Assembly: GCA_030643245.1 (NCBI GenBank)
Contig: DAOWME010000126.1
Coordinates: 1-8,584, forward strand
DNA: 8,584 bases
Reading direction: 5' to 3'
Source: Deltaproteobacteria bacterium
Lineage (GTDB): Bacteria > Desulfobacterota > UBA8473
Shown: piece after piece, positions 1 to 6,230 of the stretch
Layout: each line of letters opens with the position of its first letter
Numbering within the stretch: position 1 is the stretch's first letter
Made by a program: the position numbers and the translations under genes
Notes under the pieces: model-generated
What the model was told of the DNA's origin: nothing
Seen by the model: only the letters and a program-made list of their open reading frames with translations
The model's database searches: none

Positions 1-100
1 ATAGTCGAACTATTTTGAGGATTTTGTGTTTGAAGATCGGGCAAAGATGGCCTGAAGATGAGATGCACAAATGGGGAAGTTATTTCGTCCCCGTCCCTTA
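1..100 (+). repeat. MITE-like palindromic repeat, copy 1 (right half only)
   Basis: This stretch matches positions 2720-2819 base for base except for one difference (G at 62 versus A at 2781). It is therefore the right arm, from the central loop to the terminus, of the same 186-bp element seen complete at 2634-2819. It ends with CCCCGTCCCTTA at 89-100, the inverted terminal repeat. The left arm lies upstream of the window. It has no coding capacity. The near identity to copy 2 suggests recent spread or gene conversion. Confidence 0.9.
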
Positions 101-482
101 CTCGGATTCCTCGCTCTGGTCTTGTGAAATTTGATATCTGAAAACCTATAGCTTGCAACAATGTTAGTCAATAAAATGTTTGAAGTCAAGAACAGAAAAG
201 AGTGCAGTTACACAAACCTAGTGTCTTGAAATGTCTCCGATGGTTCAGTTAACAGGATTGCGTTAAGCGCCGGCAAGCGGCACACCTGACCAACTGCACA
301 GGTCGCAATATTTTGGCTCTGAGATAATACGATATTTACATTCTAGCTCTGTGTGTTATATTCATAGTGTTCAACGGCAACATTTTCATCGGCTTGTACC
401 TTTGGAGCCGGCGAACAGAAGGTTTGTCCTGCGAGTTACTAAACCCACTTATTAAGAATATGTCCACTGACAGGAGGCGGGG
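101..482. other. Leader/intergenic region upstream of ftsH
   Basis: No gene can be supported in these 382 bases. A + strand frame is open from 267 to a TAA at 453-455, but it has no ATG with a ribosome binding site and no recognisable protein. A minus-strand frame across 336-782 runs antisense into ftsH and is judged spurious. tilS, often found before ftsH in bacteria, is not visible. The region contains the candidate ftsH promoter at 335-362 and, at its end, the ftsH ribosome binding site. Confidence 0.6.
335..362 (+). promoter_or_regulatory. Candidate sigma-70-type promoter for ftsH
   Basis: TTTACA at 335-340 resembles a -35 box (five of six bases of TTGACA). After a 16-base spacer, TATATT at 357-362 resembles a -10 box (five of six of TATAAT). 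It is preceded by TG at 354-355, an extended -10 arrangement. A transcript would start near 369 and carry an untranslated leader of about 115 bases. No sigma-32-like heat-shock promoter was found, although CTTGAAA at 225-231 resembles half of one. Assigned by eye only. Confidence 0.45.
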
Positions 483-2375
483 GTGATTATGAAGAAGGCA
501 GATTTTCAGGTTAGTAATAAAAAACCGGAAATTCATATTAATAAGCCGGCTGACCAAAAATTTTGGCAGAAGCAGGGCCCTTTTTCCCTCTGGTACTTTA
601 TTCTTGTGATGATCATGTTCTATCTTCTTCAGTCCGCAATGCAGGCAAAAAGGGAGAAGATCCCCTATAGTCAGTTCCAGGAGTATCTCTCCAAGGGACA
701 GGTTACCGAATGTATCATCAAGGAAAAAATTATTACAGGAACACTGAATTTGACCGATGAAAAATCCGGCAAACCGCGCCATTTTGTGACTGTACCTCTA
801 TATAATGCTGATCTGGCTAATGCCTTGGAAAAGCAAGGTGTTAAATACAGCGTGGCTATAGAAAGTCATTTTTTACGCGACCTTCTCTTTGTGTGGGTGA
901 TTCCTTTTGCCGTAATCTTCTTGTTATGGGGGGTTCTTTCCCGCAAGATGGGGTCTGCAGGAATGAACTTTCTCAATATCGGGAAAAACAAGGCTCATAT
1001 ACATGCAGAGACTGAACAAAAGGTCAGTTTCAAAGATGCTGCCGGGGTTGATGATGCGAAACAGGAGCTTGGGGAAGTAATTGAGTTCTTGCGCAACCCG
1101 GAACACTTTCAACGACTGGGGGGACACATGCCCAAAGGCGCGCTTCTGGTGGGCCCCCCGGGTACCGGCAAAACCTTGCTTGCCCGCGCCGTGTCCGGGG
1201 AGGCAGGGGTACCCTTTTTCAATATCAGCGGTTCGGATTTTGTGGAGATGTTTGTGGGGGTGGGTGCCGCCCGTGTGCGTGATCTATTTGAACAGGCCAG
1301 GACAAAGGCGCCGTGTATCATTTTTATTGATGAACTGGATGCTATCGGCCGGCAGAGAGGTGGCCCCGTAGTCATGGGCGGCCATGATGAAAGGGAACAG
1401 ACCTTAAATCAACTCCTTGTGGAAATGGATGGTTTCGATACAAGCAAGGGGGTTGTGGTCTTATCAGCCACAAACCGACCAGAGGTATTGGACAAGGCCC
1501 TATTGCGGCCCGGCCGGTTTGACCGCCAGATAATGGTTGACAAACCGGACCTCAAGGGGAGAATGGATATCTTAAAGATCCATACTGCCGAGCTAAAACT
1601 CGCCCCGGACGTTGACCTTGGAATCATAGCAAGGAGGACACCCGGCTTTGCAGGGGCAGATCTGGCCAATGTTGCCAATGAGGCTGCCATTCTGGCTGCA
1701 CGGATGAACCGAGAGGCAATAACCACGGAAGATTTTGAGGCGGCTATTGACAGGGTGATCGCCGGGCCGGAAAAGAAGAGCAGCACCCTAAGTCCGGAGG
1801 AAAAGCACAGGGTGGCTTATCATGAATCAGGGCACACCCTGACAGCCAAACTCGTGCCTTCCAGCGAACCTGTCCACAAGGTTTCCATTATCCCAAGGGG
1901 AATTGGCGCTCTCGGTTATACACTCCAGGTCCCGGAGAAAGAGAAGTTCCTGGCCACAAAGGAGGAACTCTTGGATCAGGTAGCGGTTCTTTTGGGCGGC
2001 AGGGTCTCAGAGGAAGTTGTCTTAGGGGACATATCCACCGGCGCACAGAATGATTTGGAACGGGCATCGGAACTGGCCAGGGATATGGTGTCTGCCTATG
2101 GCATGAGTGAAGAATTAGGGCCCATCACATTTGGAAAAAAAGACAAATCGCTTTTTTTGGGAACGAACTTCGCTGAAGAAAAAAACTACAGTGAGGAGAC
2201 AGCTCGTGTAATAGATAAAGAGGTCACGAGAGTTATTCAGGAGAGCTACCAACGGGTAAGAAAGCTTTTACAAGAGAACAGAGCTGCCCTCGATTCCCTG
2301 GCGACCGAATTGGAGGAGAAGGAGGTCTTGTCCGGAGAAGAGGTAGAGGCGATCATCAAGGGGGCCAATGCTTGA
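483..2375 (+). CDS. ftsH: ATP-dependent zinc metalloprotease FtsH
   Basis: FtsH is the hexameric membrane-anchored AAA+ protease that extracts and degrades damaged or unassembled membrane proteins and some short-lived cytoplasmic proteins. The 630-residue product is normal for the family (E. coli about 644). Two membrane segments (about 33-51 and 131-152) flank an extracytoplasmic domain. The AAA module shows Walker A GPPGTGKT (224-231), pore motif MFVGVG (256-261), Walker B IIFIDE (279-284) and a second region of homology with RPGRFDR (342-348) carrying the arginine fingers. The protease domain has the zinc site HESGH (447-451) and the third-ligand Asp in GAQND (524). All catalytic residues are present, so it should be active. 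Start: AGGAGG at 472-477 lies 5 bases before GTG 483. ATG 489, two codons later and preceded by GGGGGTGA, is an equally reasonable start. It stands alone between two repeat copies. Confidence 0.97.
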   Translation: MIMKKADFQVSNKKPEIHINKPADQKFWQKQGPFSLWYFILVMIMFYLLQSAMQAKREKIPYSQFQEYLSKGQVTECIIKEKIITGTLNLTDEKSGKPRHFVTVPLYNADLANALEKQGVKYSVAIESHFLRDLLFVWVIPFAVIFLLWGVLSRKMGSAGMNFLNIGKNKAHIHAETEQKVSFKDAAGVDDAKQELGEVIEFLRNPEHFQRLGGHMPKGALLVGPPGTGKTLLARAVSGEAGVPFFNISGSDFVEMFVGVGAARVRDLFEQARTKAPCIIFIDELDAIGRQRGGPVVMGGHDEREQTLNQLLVEMDGFDTSKGVVVLSATNRPEVLDKALLRPGRFDRQIMVDKPDLKGRMDILKIHTAELKLAPDVDLGIIARRTPGFAGADLANVANEAAILAARMNREAITTEDFEAAIDRVIAGPEKKSSTLSPEEKHRVAYHESGHTLTAKLVPSSEPVHKVSIIPRGIGALGYTLQVPEKEKFLATKEELLDQVAVLLGGRVSEEVVLGDISTGAQNDLERASELARDMVSAYGMSEELGPITFGKKDKSLFLGTNFAEEKNYSEETARVIDKEVTRVIQESYQRVRKLLQENRAALDSLATELEEKEVLSGEEVEAIIKGANA

Positions 2376-2514
2376 AATCGTTCACTCACCACTCCTCTCC
2401 CAGAGGCCATTTCAGAAGGACGGAAGGAGACGAAGGTCCGAGTTGTACCATTGGTATGGAAAAGAGGTGACTGGGAAAACATGGCATGGGGTTGCCCCAA
2501 ACGGGGAGCATTGA
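2368..2514 (+). CDS. Possible small ORF overlapping the ftsH stop (weak)
   Basis: A 48-codon frame begins at ATG 2368, overlaps the last eight bases of ftsH, and could be translationally coupled. A purine run, AAGGGGG, lies just upstream inside ftsH. The predicted peptide is basic in the middle (an RRRR run) and rich in Trp/His/Gly towards its C-terminus (motifs HWYGKE and TWHG). I do not recognise it. It may be chance or the remnant of a decayed gene. If it is not real, 2376-2554 is simply a spacer holding the short hairpin CCTCT-CCC-AGAGG (2394-2406) and alternative G4/C4 pairings at 2488-2506, none followed by a T-run, so no convincing ftsH terminator is seen. Confidence 0.22.
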   Translation: MLEIVHSPLLSQRPFQKDGRRRRSELYHWYGKEVTGKTWHGVAPNGEH

Positions 2515-2554
2515 TAATCTAAACTATCTATGAACCACACTTTGGAGGTGTATC

Positions 2555-2686
2555 ATGTTGAAAGAGATGAAAAAAGAGATTGTTGGCGCTTTGAAAGCGG
2601 CCAAGGGGGCCGGCGAGGTAAATGCCGAGCAGGTAAGGGACGGGGACGAAACAACTTCCTCAAGTTGGCGCTCAGATTTAGGTTAG
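2555..2686 (+). pseudogene. Small hypothetical gene interrupted by the palindromic repeat
   Basis: ATG 2555 has a textbook ribosome binding site: GGAGG at 2544-2548 with 6 bases of spacing. It opens a frame whose first 27 codons look like real protein, a charged amphipathic helix beginning MLKEMKKEIVGALKAAKG. At codon 27 the frame enters the repeat (from 2634) and continues through repeat sequence (ending SSSWRSDLG) to TAG at 2684-2686, giving only 43 residues. The simplest reading is that the element inserted near the 5' end of a small gene. If the element is removed, leaving one TA, the frame would continue from 2820 for 23 more codons to TAA 2889-2891, but that tail is not convincing protein, so the ancestral length is unknown. 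I do not recognise the family. A short live protein using repeat-derived codons is the alternative. Confidence 0.5.
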
Positions 2687-2819
2687 ATTTGTTCGATCTG
2701 AAAACGCAAAACCGCAGGAATAGTCGAACTATTTTGAGGATTTTGTGTTTGAAGATCGGGCAAAGATGGCCTGAAGATGAAATGCACAAATGGGGAAGTT
2801 ATTTCGTCCCCGTCCCTTA
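2634..2819 (+). mobile_element. MITE-like foldback element, copy 2 (complete, 186 bp)
   Basis: This is a complete non-coding element. Its termini are inverted repeats: TAAGGGACGGGGACGAAA at 2634-2651, mirrored by the sequence ending CCCCGTCCCTTA at 2819. The first 26 bases match the complement of the last 26 with one difference. The palindrome continues inward imperfectly (for example CGATCTGAAAACGCAAAACC pairs with the region around 2737-2757) to a central hairpin AATAGT-CGA-ACTATT (2719-2733), which is the exact midpoint. The whole element can thus fold into one long hairpin. The flanking TA at both ends fits a TA target duplication, as in IS630/Tc1-mariner-derived MITEs, but TA could also be part of the repeat. 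No transposase gene is nearby, so any mobility would be supplied in trans. It separates ftsH from the oxidoreductase operon and interrupts the small gene starting at 2555. Confidence 0.85.
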
Positions 2820-2920
2820 GCTCTACGTCAGGCAATATTTCGACCTGTTCAGTTGAGCAGGGTTACCGCTTGCTGGGTACTAACAGGTTAAGAGGTCTGG
2901 ATACCACAAGGGAGGTAATG

Positions 2921-4024
2921 ATGGGGGAGCGTTTGTTCGTAATCGGAAATGAAGCAATCGGGTGGGGAGCGCTTAATGCAGGATGTGATGCGTACATGGG
3001 ATATCCCATAACCCCTCAGAACGAGACCACGGAGTGGTTTGCAAAGGAGTTCCCGAAGAGGGGCAAGGTCTTTGTTCAGTCTCAGTCTGAGGTTGGGTCC
3101 ATAAACATCGTATTTGGCGCTGCGTCTACAGGCCACCGGGTAATGACTTCCACTTCGGGACCAGGGTGGGGTCTAATGCAGGAAGGGATGTCCCATCTCG
3201 CAAATGGTGAACTTCCCTGTGTCATATCCCTTGTTCAAAGGGGAGGACCCGGGGCAGGCACAACAAGGCATGGCCAAATGGACTATCTTTCAGCAACCAG
3301 AGGGGGAGGTCAAGGAGGGTATAAAAACATCGTCTTAACCCCTGCGTCCGTTCAGGAAACCCACGACTTTGTCCAGCTTGCGTTCTACCTTGCGGACAAA
3401 TACCTTAACCCGGTAATTGTGATGACTGATGGTCTATTGGGACAGATGGCGGAACCCCTGGAGTTGAGAAACCTCGATTTCGATCCTCTCCCTGAAAAGG
3501 ACTGGGCAGTCAGAGGAAGGGAAAATCATCCCGATGGTGTACGCCGGGTTGTGACGGCCATGCAGGGTCTCATGCCGACGCCGCCCCACCCTCCGTATAC
3601 CGGCTTTTTGGATCTTTTGAAAGTCCTGAATGAGAAGTACGAAACGATGAAGGAATCTGAAGTCAGGTATGAGACATATTTGATCGAAGATGCAGACCTG
3701 ATTATCGTAGCATATGGGTATACCGCAAGGGTATCAAAGGAATCTATTAAGACAGCCAGAAAGGAGGGACTTAAGGTTGGAATGATACGACTTCAGGCTG
3801 TCTGGCCTTTCCCCTATGAAATAATAACGGAGATGGCCTCCAAAGGGCCTCGATTTCTGGTGGTTGAGGACAGTCTCGGACAACTGATAGAGGATGTCAG
3901 GATCGGGGTTCAGGGAAAGACAGACATGCATCTATTGGGGGCGTTGGCCCGCCACGACCCTTCGGACGGGGGAATGATCCTTCCGGATTCCGTTCTTAAT
4001 GAGATATACAGGCTGATGAAGTAA
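2921..4024 (+). CDS. korA: 2-oxoacid:ferredoxin oxidoreductase, alpha subunit (KorA/VorB type)
   Basis: This is the pyrimidine-binding subunit of a thiamine-diphosphate enzyme that oxidatively decarboxylates a 2-oxoacid to acyl-CoA and reduces ferredoxin (or runs in reverse for CO2 fixation). The 367-residue length is typical of a stand-alone alpha subunit without a fused gamma domain. Visible marks are GYPITP (27-32), the QSE segment whose Glu57 fits the conserved thiamine-interacting residue, TSTSGPG (76-82), QRGGPG (106-111), and a C-terminal transketolase-C-like domain from about 240 containing VVEDSLGQL. Start: GGAGG at 2911-2915 lies 5 bases before ATG 2921. The adjacent ATG 2918 is only 2 bases away. 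The frame is open further upstream to ATG 2777 inside the repeat, but that extension is repeat-derived with no ribosome binding site. Substrate (2-oxoglutarate or branched-chain 2-oxoacid) cannot be fixed by eye. The four-subunit layout leans to the Kor type. Confidence 0.9.
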   Translation: MGERLFVIGNEAIGWGALNAGCDAYMGYPITPQNETTEWFAKEFPKRGKVFVQSQSEVGSINIVFGAASTGHRVMTSTSGPGWGLMQEGMSHLANGELPCVISLVQRGGPGAGTTRHGQMDYLSATRGGGQGGYKNIVLTPASVQETHDFVQLAFYLADKYLNPVIVMTDGLLGQMAEPLELRNLDFDPLPEKDWAVRGRENHPDGVRRVVTAMQGLMPTPPHPPYTGFLDLLKVLNEKYETMKESEVRYETYLIEDADLIIVAYGYTARVSKESIKTARKEGLKVGMIRLQAVWPFPYEIITEMASKGPRFLVVEDSLGQLIEDVRIGVQGKTDMHLLGALARHDPSDGGMILPDSVLNEIYRLMK

Positions 4025-4064
4025 ACAACACGACTGATAGCTCACTTTCGAGGAGGCCTTAGAG

Positions 4065-4820
4065 ATGAAGAAAGAATTGGTTTCAGGGTTACCTAAACTC
4101 TGGGCACATCATCCGGCGGAAAGGTTGGAATGTCCGGGATGTCAATACCCGGTCATAACGCGCATCGTCTATGATGTAATAGATGAACTTGGGGTCGAGG
4201 GGAAAACCATACTGATTAACAGCTCTGCCTGCGGATATGGCATTGTCTTAACCACGTCCATGGATGCAATGTTTCCCAATCACGGGCAGGGTATAGACGT
4301 TGCAACAGGAGTAAAACGTCTCCTTCCGGACTGCTTTATTATCTCTTTTGGTGGAGATGGGGACGTTGCAGCCATAGGAGCCGGTGCATTTGTCAATGCG
4401 GGCCAACGTGCTGAGAAGTATACGCTGATCATGGTTAACAACGGTCATTTTGCCATGACCGGCGGGCAGCTGGCCCCTACAACCCTTATGGGTCAGGTTA
4501 CTACCACCAGCCCGGAAGGGCGCGGGCCGGATATGGGGTACCCTGCCCGCATGCCTGAGATGATTGCCACGGTCCAGGGGGTTGCCTATTCTGCACGCGG
4601 GGCAGCGAACACTCCTGCAAATTTTCTGAAAACCAAGAAATACGTAAAAAAAGCCTTTCAGAAACAAATCGATAATGTTGGTTTCAGTTTTGTTGAGTTC
4701 CTGTCGGCATGTCCTACCGGGTGGCATATGACCCCTCAGGAGAGTATTAAGTGGGTCGAGGAAAAGATGATACCGGCTCTGCCGCTGGGTGAGTTTAAGG
4801 ATGTTGACACACTGGATTAG
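4065..4820 (+). CDS. korB: 2-oxoacid:ferredoxin oxidoreductase, beta subunit (thiamine diphosphate- and Fe-S-binding)
   Basis: The beta subunit binds the diphosphate end of thiamine diphosphate through Mg2+ and carries the proximal 4Fe-4S cluster. The 251-residue protein has the TPP motif GDGD (97-100) running to VNN (124-126), and four cysteines placed as in characterised homologues: C23 and C26 (CPGC), C56 (SACG) and C216 (SACPTGW). It therefore looks catalytically complete. The residues after CPGC are QYP, whereas GHG is the common form in this family as I recall it. AGGAGG at 4051-4056 lies 8 bases before the ATG. It follows the alpha gene by 40 bases in the same operon. The stop codon sits inside the left arm of an inverted repeat (4819-4859). 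Confidence 0.92.
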   Translation: MKKELVSGLPKLWAHHPAERLECPGCQYPVITRIVYDVIDELGVEGKTILINSSACGYGIVLTTSMDAMFPNHGQGIDVATGVKRLLPDCFIISFGGDGDVAAIGAGAFVNAGQRAEKYTLIMVNNGHFAMTGGQLAPTTLMGQVTTTSPEGRGPDMGYPARMPEMIATVQGVAYSARGAANTPANFLKTKKYVKKAFQKQIDNVGFSFVEFLSACPTGWHMTPQESIKWVEEKMIPALPLGEFKDVDTLD

Positions 4821-4859
4821 CGCCCATCCACAAACGGGTTTTTCAGGAAAATGGGCGCT
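4819..4859 (+). promoter_or_regulatory. Inverted repeat/hairpin between beta and gamma genes
   Basis: AGCGCCCAT (4819-4827) and ATGGGCGCT (4851-4859) form a perfect 9-bp G+C-rich stem with a 23-base loop, overlapping the last bases of the beta-subunit stop codon. It is followed by GGTTTTGTC, with only four T residues, so it is not a good intrinsic terminator. It could act as an mRNA processing or stability element, or as a weak attenuator that adjusts expression of gamma and ferredoxin relative to alpha and beta. Function is inferred; the pairing is seen directly. Confidence 0.45.
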
Positions 4860-4900
4860 GGTTTTGTCACTTGAGAGAGAATGTTCTGGAGGAGCTTATT

Positions 4901-5464
4901 ATGGACAAATCCGTAAATAAACGGGCTGATTTAATAATTGCAGGTCTTGGAGGACAAGGTATCTTAATGGGGGGAAAGCTCTTGGCAACAGCGGCGATGT
5001 CTCTGTACAGATGCTCTCTATGGCTTCCTTCCTATGCGAGTCGTGTTAGAGGTGGCCCCAGTGAATGTACTGTAATCTTTTCAGATGATGATATAGATTC
5101 TCCCATCTTATCGAAGGCATACGCAGTGATACTGGTTGATCCGCCTCAACTCAAACTCTTTGAGCAGAGAGTTCGTCCCGGAGGATATCTTATAGTAGAG
5201 AGTGCCGGGTTGAACGAAACCATAGAAAGGAAAGATATTAAGATGTTGTCTGTCCCGGCCCTTAATATGGCAATAGAGATGGGGGACAGACGGGCATCGA
5301 ACATGATCCTCCTCGGGGTTTATCTAGGGGTGGCAGACAGCATTCCTGTCCCAATTGTGGAAGAGGAACTGAATCGTCGGTTTGCCAAAAAAGAGAAGGT
5401 ACGCTTATTGAATCTTAGCGCATTCAGAAAGGGACTTGAGGAAGCGCACAAGCTCGCGGCATAG
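4901..5464 (+). CDS. korC: 2-oxoacid:ferredoxin oxidoreductase, gamma subunit
   Basis: This is the gamma (catalytic/CoA-associated) subunit of the pyruvate/2-oxoacid ferredoxin oxidoreductase family, expected in the cytoplasm in complex with the other three subunits. The 187-residue product is of usual size. It has the Rossmann-like start IIAGLGGQG (12-20), the family segment SYASRVRGGPSEC (44-56) and the later DPPQL region. GGAGGAG at 4888-4894 lies 6 bases before ATG 4901, which fixes the start. The frame is open upstream to a TTG at 4871, but that would add ten unconvincing residues. It is third in the operon, after the hairpin that follows the beta gene and before a structured 136-base spacer. 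Confidence 0.92.
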   Translation: MDKSVNKRADLIIAGLGGQGILMGGKLLATAAMSLYRCSLWLPSYASRVRGGPSECTVIFSDDDIDSPILSKAYAVILVDPPQLKLFEQRVRPGGYLIVESAGLNETIERKDIKMLSVPALNMAIEMGDRRASNMILLGVYLGVADSIPVPIVEEELNRRFAKKEKVRLLNLSAFRKGLEEAHKLAA

Positions 5465-5466
5465 GC

Positions 5467-5560
5467 GTGTTGCGCAAAGGCAGAAATTCTTGATTGAAAT
5501 ATTCTCAGGTGTCTCTTGGCCCCTGATATGTCATGTATTTTCAAGAATACCGCGTAACAC
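5467..5560 (+). promoter_or_regulatory. Nested imperfect inverted repeat between gamma and ferredoxin genes
   Basis: Three nested pairs of complementary segments lie in the spacer directly after the gamma stop codon. They are GTGTTGCGC (5467-5475) with GCGTAACAC (5552-5560, one mismatch), ATTCTTGA (5486-5493) with TCAAGAAT (5541-5548, perfect), and TCAGG (5504-5508) with CCTGA (5522-5526). Together they would fold into one long bulged hairpin of 94 bases. No T-run follows, so termination is unlikely. It could be an mRNA stability or processing structure, or a decayed foldback element unrelated in sequence to the 186-bp repeat. Function is unknown. Confidence 0.45.
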
Positions 5561-5600
5561 CCAAGGATGAGAAAGCGGTGTAAAAGAAGAGGAGGCGATG

Positions 5601-5825
5601 ATGGCAAAGGGTGAGATAGTCATAGATGAGATGTATTGTAGGGGATGTGGGTACTGTGTGGATTTTTGTCCCAAGGATTGTGTAGCTATACAGGAAGACA
5701 AGTTTACGCCGCAGGGATATCCACTCTCTTCTTTTGTCCGTCCCGAAGACTGCACTGCCTGCGGGATATGCAGTTTCATGTGTCCTCACCATGCAATAGA
5801 AGTCTATCGATATGTGGAGGAGTGA
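5601..5825 (+). CDS. korD: 2x[4Fe-4S] ferredoxin subunit of the 2-oxoacid oxidoreductase (delta)
   Basis: This 74-residue ferredoxin-type subunit should carry electrons from the thiamine/4Fe-4S core to the external acceptor. It has two complete cluster motifs: CRGCGYCVDFCP (Cys 13, 16, 19, 23) and CTACGICSFMCP (Cys 51, 54, 57, 61). The spacing is C-x2-C-x2-C-x3-C each time, plus one extra Cys at 27. AGGAGG at 5590-5595 lies 5 bases before ATG 5601. ATG 5598, immediately before, is the alternative, the same ATGATG arrangement as at the alpha gene. In many genomes the ferredoxin gene comes first (korDABC); here it comes last. Its TGA stop is followed without any gap, in the same frame, by the phosphatase-fold ORF. 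Confidence 0.9.
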   Translation: MAKGEIVIDEMYCRGCGYCVDFCPKDCVAIQEDKFTPQGYPLSSFVRPEDCTACGICSFMCPHHAIEVYRYVEE

Positions 5826-6230
5826 GTGTTGAAGATGCTTCTTATGAAGAGAAAGGTGGAGGGGATCAAGGTCCGTTCAGCAGGCGTCTTCGTCATACCA
5901 GGGCACCATCCCCCTGAGGCCGCGGTTAAAGTTGCCCGCGAGTTTGGTGTTGATGTTTCCGGACATAGTTCAAGCCCTCTCTCCGTGGAGATGCTCAGGT
6001 CGGCAGACATGGTAGCTGTCATGGACCTTTTCCACAGAGAAAAAATTGTGGAGATGGAACTGGAATCAGAAGATAAGGGGCGACTTCTGGGGAGTTACAG
6101 CACGTCCCCCGGAAAGACACCCGAAGAAATGGAGGTACCTGATCCATACGGGTTTACTCTCTTCCACTATAGACGATCATTTACAATTATTCACGATTGC
6201 ACCGAAACCCTCTGCAAAGTGCTTCTTTAG
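5826..6230 (+). CDS. Low-molecular-weight protein tyrosine phosphatase-fold protein lacking the catalytic P-loop
   Basis: The 134-residue product aligns by eye with the low-molecular-weight PTP/arsenate reductase family from just after its active-site loop to the C-terminus. It shows the IKVRSAG strand (14-20), a helix with EFGVDVSGHSS (39-49), the ADMVAVMD segment (60-67) and the general-acid motif DPYG (106-109). The N-terminal segment with the nucleophilic Cys (C-x5-R-S) is absent, and no such motif occurs upstream, where the ferredoxin gene lies. It should not act as a phosphatase unless misannotated; a binding or regulatory role, or a decaying gene, is possible. GGAGGAG at 5816-5822 inside the ferredoxin gene is well placed for GTG 5826 or TTG 5829, so translation looks intended. 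ATG 5835 and 5844 are alternatives. It ends the operon. Confidence 0.7.
   Translation: MLKMLLMKRKVEGIKVRSAGVFVIPGHHPPEAAVKVAREFGVDVSGHSSSPLSVEMLRSADMVAVMDLFHREKIVEMELESEDKGRLLGSYSTSPGKTPEEMEVPDPYGFTLFHYRRSFTIIHDCTETLCKVLL

Noticed and set aside
336..782. 148-codon minus-strand ORF across the ftsH leader and 5' end
   Set aside because: It lies antisense to ftsH, has no recognisable family and no good ribosome binding site. A shadow frame.
2394..2406. CCTCT-CCC-AGAGG hairpin as an ftsH terminator
   Set aside because: Only 5 base pairs and no following T-run.
2482..2495. Sigma-54-like sequence TGGCATGGGGTTGC upstream of the interrupted small gene
   Set aside because: The GG and GC elements are separated by 9 bases; sigma-54 promoters need 10, and this spacing is strict. 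A near miss.
2777..2920. N-terminal extension of the alpha subunit starting at ATG 2777
   Set aside because: The extension begins inside the repeat, has no ribosome binding site and does not resemble the family N-terminus. ATG 2921 with GGAGG fits.
4248..4727. 159-codon minus-strand ORF antisense to the beta-subunit gene
   Set aside because: It is wholly contained in a confidently identified gene on the other strand, with no domain signature.
5823..5825. TGA after the ferredoxin as a selenocysteine codon giving a fused protein
   Set aside because: The phosphatase active-site Cys would be followed by a GNxCRS-like loop, which is absent. The downstream frame has its own well-placed ribosome binding site, so TGA is a normal stop.
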